Shown: positions 45,224-54,392 of the stretch, one piece after another
Position numbering within the stretch: the stretch's first letter is position 1
Layout: every line of letters begins with the position of its first letter
Origin: Rhodoplanes sp. Z2-YC6860
Lineage (GTDB): Bacteria; Pseudomonadota; Alphaproteobacteria; Rhizobiales; Xanthobacteraceae
NCBI RefSeq assembly: GCF_001579845.1
Contig: NZ_CP007440.1
Span: 2,670,001-2,734,000 of the forward strand
DNA length: 64,000 nt
Reading direction: 5' to 3'
Notes under the pieces: generated by a model
What the model was told of the DNA's origin: nothing
Seen by the model: only the letters and a program-made list of their open reading frames with translations
Databases searched by the model: none
Position numbers and translations under genes: made by a program

Positions 45224-46318
45224 ATGATCGCAGCATTTGCCGACATCCCGCGGCCCGCGCCCCCCGCGGTGGCGGACGATCCGCGATGGGCGCGCATTGT
45301 CGCGCGCGACAAGACGGCTGACGGGCAGCTCTGGTATTCGGTTGCGACAACCGGTGTCTATTGCCGGGCGTCGTGTCCGTCGCGCACCGCCAACCCAAAA
45401 AACGTCCAGCTCCACGACACGCTCGAAAGCGCAAGGGCGACCGGCTTCCGGCCCTGCAAACGCTGCAATCCCGACAGTCCTTCCAGCGACGCTGGGAATG
45501 CCGCGCTGGTCCTGAAGGCGTGCCGGATCATTGGCGAGAGCGAGGAGGAGCCGTCGCTTGAAACGCTGGCCAGCGCGATCGGCCGCAGCCCGGGCTATTT
45601 TCATCGCGTGTTCAAGTCCGTCATCGGCGTGACGCCGAAGGATTATGCCGCCGCGCATCGCGCCAGGAAGGTCCGGGCCGGATTGGCCTCGGGCATCACC
45701 GTCACCGAGGCGATCTACGATGCGGGGTTCAATTCCAGCGGGCGGTTTTATGAGAAATCGACCGGCATGCTCGGCATGACGCCGTCACGATATCGCGCCG
45801 GCGGCGCCAACGAGGAGATCAAGTTCGCCGTCGGCGAGACATCGCTGGGCGCCATCCTGGTCGCATCGAGCCGGAAGGGCGTTGCCGCGATCATGCTGGG
45901 AGACGATCCGGACGATCTCATCCGCAGCCTCCAGGATCGTTTTTCGAACGCGCATCTCATCGGCGCCGATCGCGACTACGAGGTGCTGGTCGCGCGGGTG
46001 GTCGGCCTCGTCGAGACGCCGGGAAGCAGCGTCAGCCTTCCTCTCGATGTCCGCGGCACCGCCTTCCAGCAGCGGGTCTGGCAGGCGCTCCGGGAAATTC
46101 CCGCGGGCGAGACGGTTTGCTATGCCGAGATTGCACGGCGTGTCGGATCGCCGAAGGCGGCACGCGCGGTCGCCGCGGCTTGCGCTGCGAACAATCTCGC
46201 TGTTGCCATTCCGTGCCACCGCGTGGTCCGCAACGATGGCGCGGACTCGGGCTATGTCTGGGGCGTGGAACGCAAGCGCGTCCTGCTCGACCGGGAAACG
46301 CCGTCAACGCCACCTTGA
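45224..46318 (+). CDS. ada: Ada: alkylation-response regulator and O6-methylguanine methyltransferase
   Basis: A 364-residue bifunctional repair protein. The N-terminal Zn site has C47, C51, C78 and C81 with the same spacing as E. coli C38/C42/C69/C72; the first accepts methyl from phosphotriesters and switches the protein to an activator. An AraC-type DNA-binding domain follows (about 90-185, PSLETLASAIGRSPGYFHRV). The methyltransferase domain has C331 in IPCHRVVR. GGAGGA lies eight bases before the ATG. alkB starts 12 bases after its stop, so Ada likely controls its own operon. Confidence 0.95.
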   Translation: MIAAFADIPRPAPPAVADDPRWARIVARDKTADGQLWYSVATTGVYCRASCPSRTANPKNVQLHDTLESARATGFRPCKRCNPDSPSSDAGNAALVLKACRIIGESEEEPSLETLASAIGRSPGYFHRVFKSVIGVTPKDYAAAHRARKVRAGLASGITVTEAIYDAGFNSSGRFYEKSTGMLGMTPSRYRAGGANEEIKFAVGETSLGAILVASSRKGVAAIMLGDDPDDLIRSLQDRFSNAHLIGADRDYEVLVARVVGLVETPGSSVSLPLDVRGTAFQQRVWQALREIPAGETVCYAEIARRVGSPKAARAVAAACAANNLAVAIPCHRVVRNDGADSGYVWGVERKRVLLDRETPSTPP

Positions 46319-46330
46319 ATCAGAACCACG

Positions 46331-46981
46331 ATGGACGATCTGTTCGAACGCATCGCCCCTGTGCAGCCGTCCAGGGAAACCATGGCGGATGGCGCCGTGC
46401 TGTTGCGCCGTGCCGCGCTGCCGTTTGAAAAGGATCTGCTGGCTGCGCTGACTGGCATCACTGCGATATCTCCGTTCCGGCGCATGGTCACACCGGGCGG
46501 CTACACCATGTCGGTGGCCATGACCAATTGCGGCGCGGCCGGGTGGATCACCGACCGGACGGGATATCGCTACGACCGGATCGACCCGCAGACCGGCAAG
46601 CCGTGGCCGCCGATGCCGGACTGCTTTCTTGAGCTGGCGGTCGTTGCGGCGGCGGACGCCGGTTATCCGCAATTCCGTCCCGACGCCTGCCTGGTCAATC
46701 GCTACGAGCCGGGTGCGCGTCTGTCGTTGCATCAGGACAAGAACGAGCGCGACCTCGCCCATCCGATCGTCTCCGTGTCGCTGGGGCTGCCCGCGACATT
46801 TCAGTTCGGCGGTTTGAAGCGCAACGACCCGGTGCGGAAGTTCGCGCTCAAGCATGGCGATGTTGCCGTCTGGGGCGGGCCGTCGCGTCTGTTCTTTCAC
46901 GGAGTCGCGGAGTTGAAGGATGGCGATCACGAAACCTTCGGACGCATGCGCATCAACCTGACCTTTCGCGGCGCGCTTTAG
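46331..46981 (+). CDS. alkB: AlkB: 2-oxoglutarate-dependent DNA repair dioxygenase
   Basis: A 216-residue Fe(II)/2-oxoglutarate oxygenase that removes 1-methyladenine and 3-methylcytosine. Iron ligands are H134, D136 (LHQDKNE) and H190 (FFHGVA). The 2-oxoglutarate arginines are R207 and R213 (RINLTFR). All five are offset by exactly +3 from the E. coli residues H131, D133, H187, R204 and R210. It is cotranscribed with ada and ends at a hairpin terminator. Confidence 0.95.
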   Translation: MDDLFERIAPVQPSRETMADGAVLLRRAALPFEKDLLAALTGITAISPFRRMVTPGGYTMSVAMTNCGAAGWITDRTGYRYDRIDPQTGKPWPPMPDCFLELAVVAAADAGYPQFRPDACLVNRYEPGARLSLHQDKNERDLAHPIVSVSLGLPATFQFGGLKRNDPVRKFALKHGDVAVWGGPSRLFFHGVAELKDGDHETFGRMRINLTFRGAL

Positions 46982-46999
46982 CAATCGGCTTTTCGGATC

Positions 47000-47050
47000 A
47001 GAGCTCCGCTGCTTGGCTTTGCGCCGAGCAGCGGAGCTCTCGGCTTGTTT
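47000..47050 (+). terminator. Hairpin terminator after alkB
   Basis: A perfect 14-bp stem (AGAGCTCCGCTGCT / AGCAGCGGAGCTCT, 47000-47013 and 47027-47040) with an inner extension is followed by CGGCTTGTTT. It separates ada-alkB from the following methyltransferase gene. Confidence 0.7.
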
Positions 47051-47160
47051 CATGCCTTGGGCCGGAGCGTTGAAAACATCCGATTTGAAAACAAGGAGCG
47101 GAGTTCAGCCAAGCGAGCCGCCGGATATCTCGATCATGGGACAGACGAAGGAGTCGAACC

Positions 47161-47724
47161 ATGAACCTCATGATTTCCGAAGCCCACTCGCAGCGTTTGC
47201 GAGCTGCCGCGGAAACGCTCTCTTATGCGACCGGAGAAAGCGCCTTGGGCGTTGTGCTCGTCGCTCGCAGCATCTCGGATGTCTGCGCCATTCTGATTGG
47301 CGACGACTGCGGCGCGCTCGCGGTGGACCTTGCCGCCCGTTTTCCGAAAGCCGGACTGGTGGCGAACGACGACGCCGTCTGCGACGATCTGGCAAAGGTG
47401 ATCCGCTTCGTGGAGCAGCCTGCCGAGGGACTTTATCTTTCGCTCGATCTGCGCGGGACGCCGTTCCAGCGCCGCGTCTGGGAGAAGCTTCGCGGAATCC
47501 CGGTCGGACGCACGGTGACCTACACGGAGTTGGCTCGCTGGGTCGGACCGCTCACGTCGGCCCGCGCGGTCGCCGGCGCCTGTGCCGCCAATCCGATCGC
47601 ACTGGCCGTTCCCTGCCACCGCGTCGTGCGTCGCGATGGCGATCTGGCGGATTATCGCTGGGGCATTGAGCGCAAGCGCGAGATGATCGGCAGAGAGGCC
47701 AGGGCATCAGCGTCGGCGCGCTAG
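47161..47724 (+). CDS. Methylated-DNA-protein cysteine methyltransferase (Ada C-domain-like)
   Basis: A 187-residue protein resembling only the last domain of Ada. It has the acceptor C152 in VPCHRVVRRDG and the helix-turn-helix DNA contact in LRGIPVGRTVTYTELARWVG. The N-terminus (TGESALGVVLVARS) matches the linker of the ada product 1.6 kb upstream, so it probably arose from a copy of that domain. It transfers methyl from O6-methylguanine to itself. GAAGGAG lies eight bases before the ATG. It has its own unit, after the alkB terminator. Confidence 0.9.
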   Translation: MNLMISEAHSQRLRAAAETLSYATGESALGVVLVARSISDVCAILIGDDCGALAVDLAARFPKAGLVANDDAVCDDLAKVIRFVEQPAEGLYLSLDLRGTPFQRRVWEKLRGIPVGRTVTYTELARWVGPLTSARAVAGACAANPIALAVPCHRVVRRDGDLADYRWGIERKREMIGREARASASAR

Positions 47725-47814
47725 GGTCTGATTCAACTTCGTTGAATCAGACCCGTCGCTCTTGTTTGAGCATGATCTTTTCCGAAAACCGCTTCACACT
47801 TTTCGGGATCATGC
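47724..47814. repeat. Dispersed palindromic element, copy 2 (inverted)
   Basis: Inverted copy of the element at 3038-3133. The perfect 14-bp palindrome is at 47724-47754 (loop TTC) and the TTTTCGG ... CCGAAAA part follows. The palindrome begins on the last base of the methyltransferase stop and the element ends two bases before the idi stop, so it fills the whole convergent gap. Confidence 0.8.
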
Positions 47815-47815
47815 G

Positions 47816-48373
47816 CTAATGCCCCTTGAGCCAGCGCTCCAGCATCTCGCCGTGGGTGTCGATGTAGCGCCGAAACCAGACCGTATAGGCCTCCGGCCGC
47901 GCCCGCATGTCGGCGATCATGTCGGCGTAGCGCACCCACTTGAACTCGCTGACCTCGGCCGGATCGGGCCTGATCGCGCCGTCGTGCCGGCCGCCGTACA
48001 CATGCACGATCTCGTTCTCGATCAGGCCGCCGGGCACCGGATCGTTGTAGTGGTAGACGAACAGCGGCTCGAGCGCGCAGGTAAATCCCATCTCCTGCGA
48101 AAGCCTGCGCCGCGCCGCATCGGAGGTCGCCTCGTCAGGCAGCGGATGGCTGCAGCAGGCGTTGGTCCAGAGTCCGCCGGAGTGGTACTTCGCGGGATTT
48201 CGCCGCTGCAGCAGAAATTCGCCGCTGGCGTTGCGCACCAGCACCGAGATGGCACGGTGCCTTAGTCCGCGTTGGTGAGCGTCGAGCTTGCCGGCGGTGC
48301 CGATCTGGACGTCGTCGGCATCGACCAGGATGATGGGATCGGTGTCGCTCGTCGTCCTTTGGTCGCCGGACAT
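47816..48373 (-). CDS. idi: Isopentenyl-diphosphate delta-isomerase, type I
   Basis: A 185-residue Nudix-fold enzyme that interconverts IPP and DMAPP. The active-site cysteine is in WTNACCSHPL and the catalytic glutamate in ENEIVHVY. It would balance precursor supply for hopanoids, carotenoids and quinones, although it is 15 kb from the hopanoid operon. Its ATG shares the final A of the CoxG-like gene stop (TAATG), so the two are probably cotranscribed. Confidence 0.92.
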   Translation of the reverse strand: MSGDQRTTSDTDPIILVDADDVQIGTAGKLDAHQRGLRHRAISVLVRNASGEFLLQRRNPAKYHSGGLWTNACCSHPLPDEATSDAARRRLSQEMGFTCALEPLFVYHYNDPVPGGLIENEIVHVYGGRHDGAIRPDPAEVSEFKWVRYADMIADMRARPEAYTVWFRRYIDTHGEMLERWLKGH

Positions 48374-48927
48374 TACTCCGACTTGCCCCCGCCGAACTTG
48401 TCCTTGATCGCGGTCCACGCCACCTGGCCCGCGAGCGAAGCTGCGGAAATCGGCTTGGCAGCCGCTGCCGCCGAAGGATCGGCGAGCTGCTTCTTCAGGT
48501 TGTTGGCGAATTGATTCATGATCGCCGAAGCCGTGGCCTGGATCATGCCGACGCCGCGGCCGTACTGCGCGACGGCGCCAGACAGCGTCAGGTCGGTGTG
48601 CACCAGGACCTTGGAGCCCGCCGCCGACGGCTCCAGCCGGAACGTCGACTTGGCTTGCGCCGCGCCGCGACCCTTGGCGTCGTTGCCCTGCGCGCGCACG
48701 CTGGCGCTGTAATTGGTGTTGTCGATCGCCTCGAACACCACGGTGCCGGCGAAGGTCAGCGCCACCGGTCCGAGACGCACGCCGATGTTACCCTTGTAGG
48801 TCTTGTCGTCGACGACTTCGGTGAGCTGCGCGCCGGGCATGCAGGGTGCAATCCCCTGGACGTTCATCAGCACTGGCCAAGCCTGCTCGGGAGGCAGCGG
48901 CACTTCGAAAGCGTTGTCGAATTCCAT
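48373..48927 (-). CDS. CoxG-like SRPBCC protein
   Basis: A 184-residue START/Bet v1-fold protein of the carbon monoxide dehydrogenase subunit G group. It opens with MEFDNAFEVPLPPEQAW and continues with IAPCMPGAQL and YKGNIGVRLGPVALTFAGTV, which are typical. The C-terminus has a hydrophobic, Ala-rich tail that could attach it to the membrane. CoxG helps recruit molybdenum hydroxylases to the membrane; two such enzymes are encoded in this window, but not adjacent. It overlaps idi by one base. Confidence 0.88.
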   Translation of the reverse strand: MEFDNAFEVPLPPEQAWPVLMNVQGIAPCMPGAQLTEVVDDKTYKGNIGVRLGPVALTFAGTVVFEAIDNTNYSASVRAQGNDAKGRGAAQAKSTFRLEPSAAGSKVLVHTDLTLSGAVAQYGRGVGMIQATASAIMNQFANNLKKQLADPSAAAAAKPISAASLAGQVAWTAIKDKFGGGKSE

Positions 48928-48968
48928 TTGCGGAAACCTACTCGTTACTGGGGGCTTGAAGTTTGCGA

Positions 48969-49670
48969 TTACTCGGCGGCGGCCGTCGACACGCCGCCAT
49001 GGGCTTTCGACCAGCCGGCTGGGTCGTGCAGGAACTTCTCGATTTCCTGCAGCTTGATCGGATCGAACTGGCCGCAGCTCTTGGCGAAGTCGAGCACGTC
49101 CCACCAAGTGCACAGATGATGCATCTTGATGCCGAGATCGGCCAGGATCTTCTGGCCTTCCGGGTAGATGCCGTAGAAGAAGAAGACGAAGATATGGTCG
49201 ACGGTGGCGCCGGCGGCGCGCAGCGCGTTGCAGAAGTTGACCTTGCTGCGGCCGTCGGTGGTGAGGTCCTCGACCAGCAGCACGCGCTGGCCCGGCTCGA
49301 GATGTCCCTCGATCTGGGCATTGCGGCCGAAGCCCTTCGGCTTCTTGCGCACATACTGCATCGGAAGCATCAGGCGATCGGCCATCCAGGCCGCGAACGG
49401 GATGCCGGCGGTCTCGCCGCCGACCACCGTGTCGAACTGCTCGAAGCCGACGTCGCGCAGCACGGTCGCGGCGCCGAAGTCGATCAGCGTCTGCCGCACC
49501 CGCGGAAACGAGATCAGCCTTCGGCAGTCCGTGTAGACCGGGCTGGCCCAACCGGAGGTGAAGATGAACGGCTTGTCCTCCATGAAGCGGACAGCCTCCA
49601 CCTCAAGGAGCATCTTGGCCGTCAACTCGGCCATCACCTTCCGGTCAGCAAATCCCAGGCCCTGTGTCAT
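48969..49670 (-). CDS. pyrE: Orotate phosphoribosyltransferase
   Basis: A 233-residue enzyme of pyrimidine synthesis that joins orotate and PRPP to form OMP. The PRPP-binding motif is [14 protein letters not shown], and the flexible loop region [15 protein letters not shown] is present. Its C-terminal extension with [11 protein letters not shown] is usual in alphaproteobacterial PyrE. ATG at 49670 is chosen. It may share a promoter with the CoxG and idi genes 41 bases downstream. Confidence 0.93.
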   Translation of the reverse strand: MTQGLGFADRKVMAELTAKMLLEVEAVRFMEDKPFIFTSGWASPVYTDCRRLISFPRVRQTLIDFGAATVLRDVGFEQFDTVVGGETAGIPFAAWMADRLMLPMQYVRKKPKGFGRNAQIEGHLEPGQRVLLVEDLTTDGRSKVNFCNALRAAGATVDHIFVFFFYGIYPEGQKILADLGIKMHHLCTWWDVLDFAKSCGQFDPIKLQEIEKFLHDPAGWSKAHGGVSTAAAE

Positions 49671-49727
49671 GGTGCTTTCGATCGCCCTCTATCTAGTGAT
49701 TTTCACTAGGCATCTAAGGCGCGCCCG

Positions 49728-50717
49728 TCAAATGCGCCATTCGTCGCCGCGCTTTCTCCCCTGGAAAGTGCTGACAAACAGGTCGTCCGGGGTCCAGCGC
49801 TTCTGGGTCAGGCCCTGCTCGTGGGAGTAGCCGGCGATGGTGTCCATGGTGTGCCGGTTCTTGTCGCTGAGACCGTATTCCCAGGGGTCGTGGCCGAGCA
49901 CGGCCTGCTGCTCGTTCCAGGCTTCCAGGTACCAGGCGAGCGGCACGATGCGCGGATTGGCCATCCGTTTCATCGCGATCGCCTTGGACTTCTCGAAGGC
50001 GTGGAACAGGTTGACCGGCACCCAGGGATGACGGTCGACGATCTCCTGGCGGATGCCCATCACGTGCATGATCGGGAAGATCTGCGTCTTCTTGTAGAAG
50101 CGGATCTCCTCGTCCTTGTAGTCCGGCCACAGCCGCGCCACGCGCGGATCGCCGGCCTCCATCGGCTTGATGATGTCGGAGTGGATGAGCGCGTCGACCT
50201 CGCCCTCGGCCAGCATGTCCTCGACCGACTTGTCGTGCGGCAGGCGGGTGATCTTCAGGCCCGGCGGCGGCGTGAAGTCGACGTCCTCGTCGAGCTCGGC
50301 GACCCACTCGACCGACTTATGCGGCACGCCGTATTCGTGCTCGAGGATGCCGCGCATCCAGTGGATCGCGGTGACCAGGAACGACTTGATGCCGATCTTC
50401 TTGCCGACCAGGTCGGAGGGCTTCTTGATGCCTTTGTTCGTGTTGATGAACACGAAGCCGTGGCGGAAGCGGCGATGCAGGAACACCGGGATCGCCGTGA
50501 TGTTGAGCCCCTTGTCGCGGGCGACGATGTAGGACGAGCACGAGGTCTCGGCGACGTCGAAATGACCCTCGCGCAGGAAGCGCCAGTGGCGGGTCGTCGA
50601 GTCCATGTCGGTCAGGATGGTGAGGTCGATGCCGTCGGGAGACACTGTGCCGTCGATCAGCGAACGCACGATCTCGTAGTTGCCGCAGGCCAGAGTGAGG
50701 GGGATGTTTTTCTTCAC
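49728..50717 (-). CDS. Dihydroxyphthalate-decarboxylase-like / SBP-fold protein
   Basis: A 329-residue protein resembling the 4,5-dihydroxyphthalate decarboxylase family, whose fold is that of periplasmic binding proteins. Marks are IPLTLACGNYEIVRSLIDG, VSPDGIDL and EGHFDVAETSCSSYIVAR. There is no signal peptide, which fits a cytosolic enzyme more than a transport receptor, but many members are annotated as binding proteins. GTG at 50717 has GGAAG upstream. Aromatic acid decarboxylation would fit the catabolic theme. The exact role is uncertain. Confidence 0.75.
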   Translation of the reverse strand: MKKNIPLTLACGNYEIVRSLIDGTVSPDGIDLTILTDMDSTTRHWRFLREGHFDVAETSCSSYIVARDKGLNITAIPVFLHRRFRHGFVFINTNKGIKKPSDLVGKKIGIKSFLVTAIHWMRGILEHEYGVPHKSVEWVAELDEDVDFTPPPGLKITRLPHDKSVEDMLAEGEVDALIHSDIIKPMEAGDPRVARLWPDYKDEEIRFYKKTQIFPIMHVMGIRQEIVDRHPWVPVNLFHAFEKSKAIAMKRMANPRIVPLAWYLEAWNEQQAVLGHDPWEYGLSDKNRHTMDTIAGYSHEQGLTQKRWTPDDLFVSTFQGRKRGDEWRI

Positions 50718-50869
50718 GTTGTCGCTTCCTTGCGCGCTCGTATCATGGTGGGCGCGCAGTGAAGCGGGGTTCGGCCGCAAAAGCCAGCCTTGGGCTAAAT
50801 GGCTGGTATGCCTTGGGGATTGGCGGTCCGCAGGCTGGAACGCGGACTATTCGAACTTACGCCGCGAAC

Positions 50870-52216
50870 TTATGCCGCGACTTGCCGCAGGAAGGCTTCG
50901 ACCTCGCTGCGCAGGTTCGCCACCGCGCTTTCCACCGAGCGGGACGCGGACAGCACGGTCTCGGCTGAGCTGCGGGTTGCGGTCGCTGCTCCGGCGACGT
51001 CGTCGAGCGCGTGGACTACGGTGTGGGTGCCTTGCGAGGCGCCTTCGACGTTCTGCGAAATCTCGCTGGTCGCGGAGTTCTGCTCCTCGACGGCGGCGGC
51101 CACCGCCGAAGTGTAGGCGCTGATCTCCTTCATGCGGCCGGCGATGTCGCGGATCGCCCCGACCGCACCGGTGGTCGAGCCTTGCACCGCGAGGATCTGC
51201 GCCGCGATGTCTTCGGTGGCCTTGGCGGTCTGCACCGCGAGCGATTTCACCTCCGAAGCGACCACGGCGAAGCCGCGACCGGCTTCGCCGGCGCGTGCCG
51301 CCTCGATGGTGGCGTTGAGTGCCAGAAGATTGGTCTGCGCTGCGATGCTGCTGATCAGCTTGACCACGTCGCCGATCTTCTGCGCCGCCTCGGCAAGTCC
51401 CGAGATTTGCGCGTTGGTGGTTTCGGCCTGCTCGACCGCGGTGCTGACCACATTGGTGGTGCGGACGAGCTGCTCGCTGATTTCGCCGATCGAGGCCGAG
51501 AGTTCGGCGGCCGCGGTGGCCGCCACCGCGACGTTGGTCGAAGCTTCGTTGGAGGAGCGCACCGCGCTCTGCGCGCGCTGCGACGTCTTCTCGGATTCCT
51601 TCAGCAGACCGCCTGCGGTCGTCTGCATGGCGGCGGCGCTATCGGCGACCGTCTTGAGCACGCTCTCCACGCGGGTGCGGAAGCCCGCGATGGCTTCCTC
51701 GATCGCGGTGCGGCGGCCTTCCACTGCGCGCATGGCGGTCCGGGCGAGTTCGGCTTGGTGCTGCTCGGTGACATCCTCATGGGTCGCGACCCAGCCGCCG
51801 CCCGGCATCGGGCGGTTGGCGAGCTGGATGAACCGCCCCTCGTTCTCCCGGACACTGGTTACGGTCTTGCCGTTGGCGATGGTTGCGAGCAGGTCGGCGA
51901 TGTACCGGTCGGGGTCGCCGGAGAAGTTCCCCATGCGGATGCGATGCAGCAGCAGGTCGCGCAACGACGCGCCGGGCCGCGTCACCTCGGGCGTCAGGTT
52001 GTACATCTGCGCGTAGCGCTCGTTGCACAGGATCAGATCGCCGCTCGGCGACCACATGCACAGGCCGGCCGACATGTTGTTGAGCGCGGTCTGGAGCTGG
52101 CCGTTCATGCGGCGCAACAGCGCCCAGCGCCAAAGCGCCGCAGCAGCCAGGATCCCCAGCGCGGCGGCAGCGAGCCAACTGTACGGATTTGCCAGCGCTA
52201 AAGTCGCGTCAGCCAT
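50870..52216 (-). CDS. PAS-containing methyl-accepting chemotaxis protein
   Basis: A 448-residue signal transducer. One membrane helix (about 11-29) is followed by a cytoplasmic PAS domain (about 40-155, [19 protein letters not shown] and [13 protein letters not shown]). A methyl-accepting coiled-coil domain ends the protein, with hairpin tip around [20 protein letters not shown]. There is no periplasmic domain, so it probably senses an internal cue such as redox or ligand binding in the PAS. It is divergent from the first of two Bug genes. Confidence 0.93.
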   Translation of the reverse strand: MADATLALANPYSWLAAAALGILAAAALWRWALLRRMNGQLQTALNNMSAGLCMWSPSGDLILCNERYAQMYNLTPEVTRPGASLRDLLLHRIRMGNFSGDPDRYIADLLATIANGKTVTSVRENEGRFIQLANRPMPGGGWVATHEDVTEQHQAELARTAMRAVEGRRTAIEEAIAGFRTRVESVLKTVADSAAAMQTTAGGLLKESEKTSQRAQSAVRSSNEASTNVAVAATAAAELSASIGEISEQLVRTTNVVSTAVEQAETTNAQISGLAEAAQKIGDVVKLISSIAAQTNLLALNATIEAARAGEAGRGFAVVASEVKSLAVQTAKATEDIAAQILAVQGSTTGAVGAIRDIAGRMKEISAYTSAVAAAVEEQNSATSEISQNVEGASQGTHTVVHALDDVAGAATATRSSAETVLSASRSVESAVANLRSEVEAFLRQVAA

Positions 52217-52363
52217 GGCTTCCCAGATCGTTCACGGAAGAAAACCAGCATGCCTGCGCAAAGTTGCGCCAGCCTTAACGGCCATGCGGCTACGCAATCC
52301 TTAATGGATTGTTTATGATTGGCGCACCCGCACAACAGATGCGGGACAAGTCGGGAGAAATGC

Positions 52364-53347
52364 ATGCCGGGATGGGCCAAGGCCGCGACGAAGGCCGCGA
52401 CGGCGGTCGCGCTGTTCGTCGCCGCAAGTTTCGCGCAACCGCAGGCGAGGGCGGAGGACTATCCGGCGCGGCCGGTGCGCATGGTGGTGGGCTTTGGCCC
52501 TGGTGCGGTGGCCGACGTGATCGCCCGCGCGATGGCCGCGCGCATGAGCCAAAGCCTCGGCCAGCAGATCGTGATCGAGAACCGGCCCGGCGCGGGTTCG
52601 AGCCTGGGCGCCGAATACGTCGCCCGCGCGCCGAAGGACGGCTACACGCTCCTGATGTGTACGGTGGCGCAGACCATCAACCCGGCGCTGAACAATCTGA
52701 GCTTCGATTTTGGCAAGGATCTTGCGCCGATCATGCTGGTCGCCAATGCGCCGCAGATTCTGGTGGCGCATCCTTCGCTTCAGGCGAATTCGGTGCGGGA
52801 GCTGATCGCGCTCGCGAAGTCGAATCCTGACGGCTTGCAGTATGCGTCGTCCGGGGCGGGCACCATGAGCCATCTTTCCGGCGTGCTGCTCGCCAGCACC
52901 GCCGGCATCCGGCTCACGCAAATTCCCTATCCGGGCAGCGCTCAGAGCATGACCGATGTGCTGGCCGGCCGGGTGCCGATGATGTTCGGCCCGGCCGCGA
53001 CGGTGTGGGCCAACGTCCAGGCCGGCAAGCTCAAGGCCCTGGCCGTCACCCAGCCGACGCGCGCTGCGGTCGCGCCCGACGTGCCGACCATGATCGAGTC
53101 GGGCGTCGACGGCTATTCGGCCGGCATCTGGATGGGGATGCTGGCGCCGTCAGGCACGCCGCGCGAGATCGTCGACAAGCTGTCGCGCGCCGCGAACCAG
53201 GCGGTGAAGTCGCCCGAGGTTCTGACGTTGCTCACGGCGCAGGGCGTGGATCCGCTCGGCGGCACGCCAGACGAATTCGCGCGCTTCATCGATGTCGAAT
53301 TGAAGAAATGGGCCGGCGTCGTGAAGGACGCCGGCATCAAGCCATAG
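52364..53347 (+). CDS. Bug/TctC-type solute-binding protein
   Basis: A 327-residue periplasmic receptor. The signal peptide ends near QARAED and the mature protein begins DYPARPVRMVVGFGPGAVADV, followed by VIENRPGAGSSLGAEYVAR. It should bind an organic acid. ATG at 52364 has GGGAG at good spacing; an upstream in-frame ATG adds an unlikely leader. The next gene is a close paralogue 18 bases downstream, suggesting a recent tandem duplication. Confidence 0.87.
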   Translation: MPGWAKAATKAATAVALFVAASFAQPQARAEDYPARPVRMVVGFGPGAVADVIARAMAARMSQSLGQQIVIENRPGAGSSLGAEYVARAPKDGYTLLMCTVAQTINPALNNLSFDFGKDLAPIMLVANAPQILVAHPSLQANSVRELIALAKSNPDGLQYASSGAGTMSHLSGVLLASTAGIRLTQIPYPGSAQSMTDVLAGRVPMMFGPAATVWANVQAGKLKALAVTQPTRAAVAPDVPTMIESGVDGYSAGIWMGMLAPSGTPREIVDKLSRAANQAVKSPEVLTLLTAQGVDPLGGTPDEFARFIDVELKKWAGVVKDAGIKP

Positions 53348-53365
53348 GCTAAGGGGAGGGCGACC

Positions 53366-54334
53366 ATGGGTGTCATCAGGATTCTGTCCATCGCTGCGAT
53401 GATCGTCGCGGCCGGAGTTTCGGCTGCGCGCGCGCAGAGCGATTATCCGAACAAGCCCGTGCACTTGATCGTAGGCTTCATCCCGGGCTCATCGGCCGAT
53501 ATCACGGCCCGTGTGCTCGGCAACCGCATGTCGCAGCTTCTCGGCCAGCAGATCGTGGTCGAGAATAAGCCCGGCGCGGGCTCGAGCCTTGCGGCCGAAT
53601 ATGTCGCGCGCTCGCCGAAGGACGGCTACACGCTGTTCGTCGGTTCGTCCGCCAACATCACCAACGCGGCGATCAATCCCAAGCTCAGCTTCGACATGGT
53701 GAAGGACTTTGCGCCAATCGCGCTGGTCAATTCGGCGGCTGTGATCCTGGTGGCGAATCCATCGGTCGGCGTATCGAGCCTCAAGGAGCTGATCGAACTG
53801 GCGAAGAACAAACCCGGCGAGATCAACTACGCCTCGACCGGTGTCGGCACCGCGCCGCATCTCTCCGGAGAGCTGCTCAACATGCGCGCCGGGTTGAAGC
53901 TCGTGCACGTGCCCTATCAGGGCAGTCCGCAGGCCGCGACCGACCTTCTGGCGGGCCGCGTGCAGATCATGTTCTCGCCGGCCTCCGCCGTGGTGGCGCA
54001 GGTCGAGAGCGGCAAGCTGAAGGTGCTGGCATCGGCGACCGCGCAGCGCACCGGCATCCTGCCGAATGTGCCGACCATGGCCGAAGCCGGCATGCCGGAC
54101 TTTGTCACCTCGATCTGGTTCGGGCTGATGGCGCCGGCCGGCACACCGCGGGAGATCGTCGACAAGCTCGCCCGCGCCGCCATCGAAGCCGCGAAATCGC
54201 CGGAGGTGATCACGTCGTGGCGGCCGCAAGGCATCGATCCGATGATCGCCGGCCCCGACCAGTTCGCGAAGTTCGTCAGCCAGGAGGTGACGCGCTGGGG
54301 CGAGGTGGCGTCAGCCGCCGGCCTGAAGAAATAG
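53366..54334 (+). CDS. Bug/TctC-type solute-binding protein (tandem paralogue)
   Basis: A 322-residue periplasmic receptor close to its upstream neighbour: SDYPNKPVHLIVGFIPGSSAD and VENKPGAGSSLAAEYVAR. A signal peptide ends near ARAQ. GGGGAGGG precedes the ATG. No TctA or TctB membrane genes are near either copy, so they may feed a distant permease or act as receptors. A terminator follows. Confidence 0.88.
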   Translation: MGVIRILSIAAMIVAAGVSAARAQSDYPNKPVHLIVGFIPGSSADITARVLGNRMSQLLGQQIVVENKPGAGSSLAAEYVARSPKDGYTLFVGSSANITNAAINPKLSFDMVKDFAPIALVNSAAVILVANPSVGVSSLKELIELAKNKPGEINYASTGVGTAPHLSGELLNMRAGLKLVHVPYQGSPQAATDLLAGRVQIMFSPASAVVAQVESGKLKVLASATAQRTGILPNVPTMAEAGMPDFVTSIWFGLMAPAGTPREIVDKLARAAIEAAKSPEVITSWRPQGIDPMIAGPDQFAKFVSQEVTRWGEVASAAGLKK

Positions 54335-54340
54335 CGAAAA

Positions 54341-54379
54341 AAAGAAAAACGCCCGCCGCGATCGTCGCAGCGGGCGTTT
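54341..54379. terminator. Bidirectional terminator between Bug and FAH genes
   Basis: A 10-bp stem (AAACGCCCGC / GCGGGCGTTT, 54347-54356 and 54370-54379). On the minus strand it runs into TTTTTCTTTTTTT, a strong terminator for the FAH-family gene. On the plus strand it ends in TTTC and should partly stop the Bug transcript. Confidence 0.85.
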
Positions 54380-54392
54380 CATTGCGCGGGCG

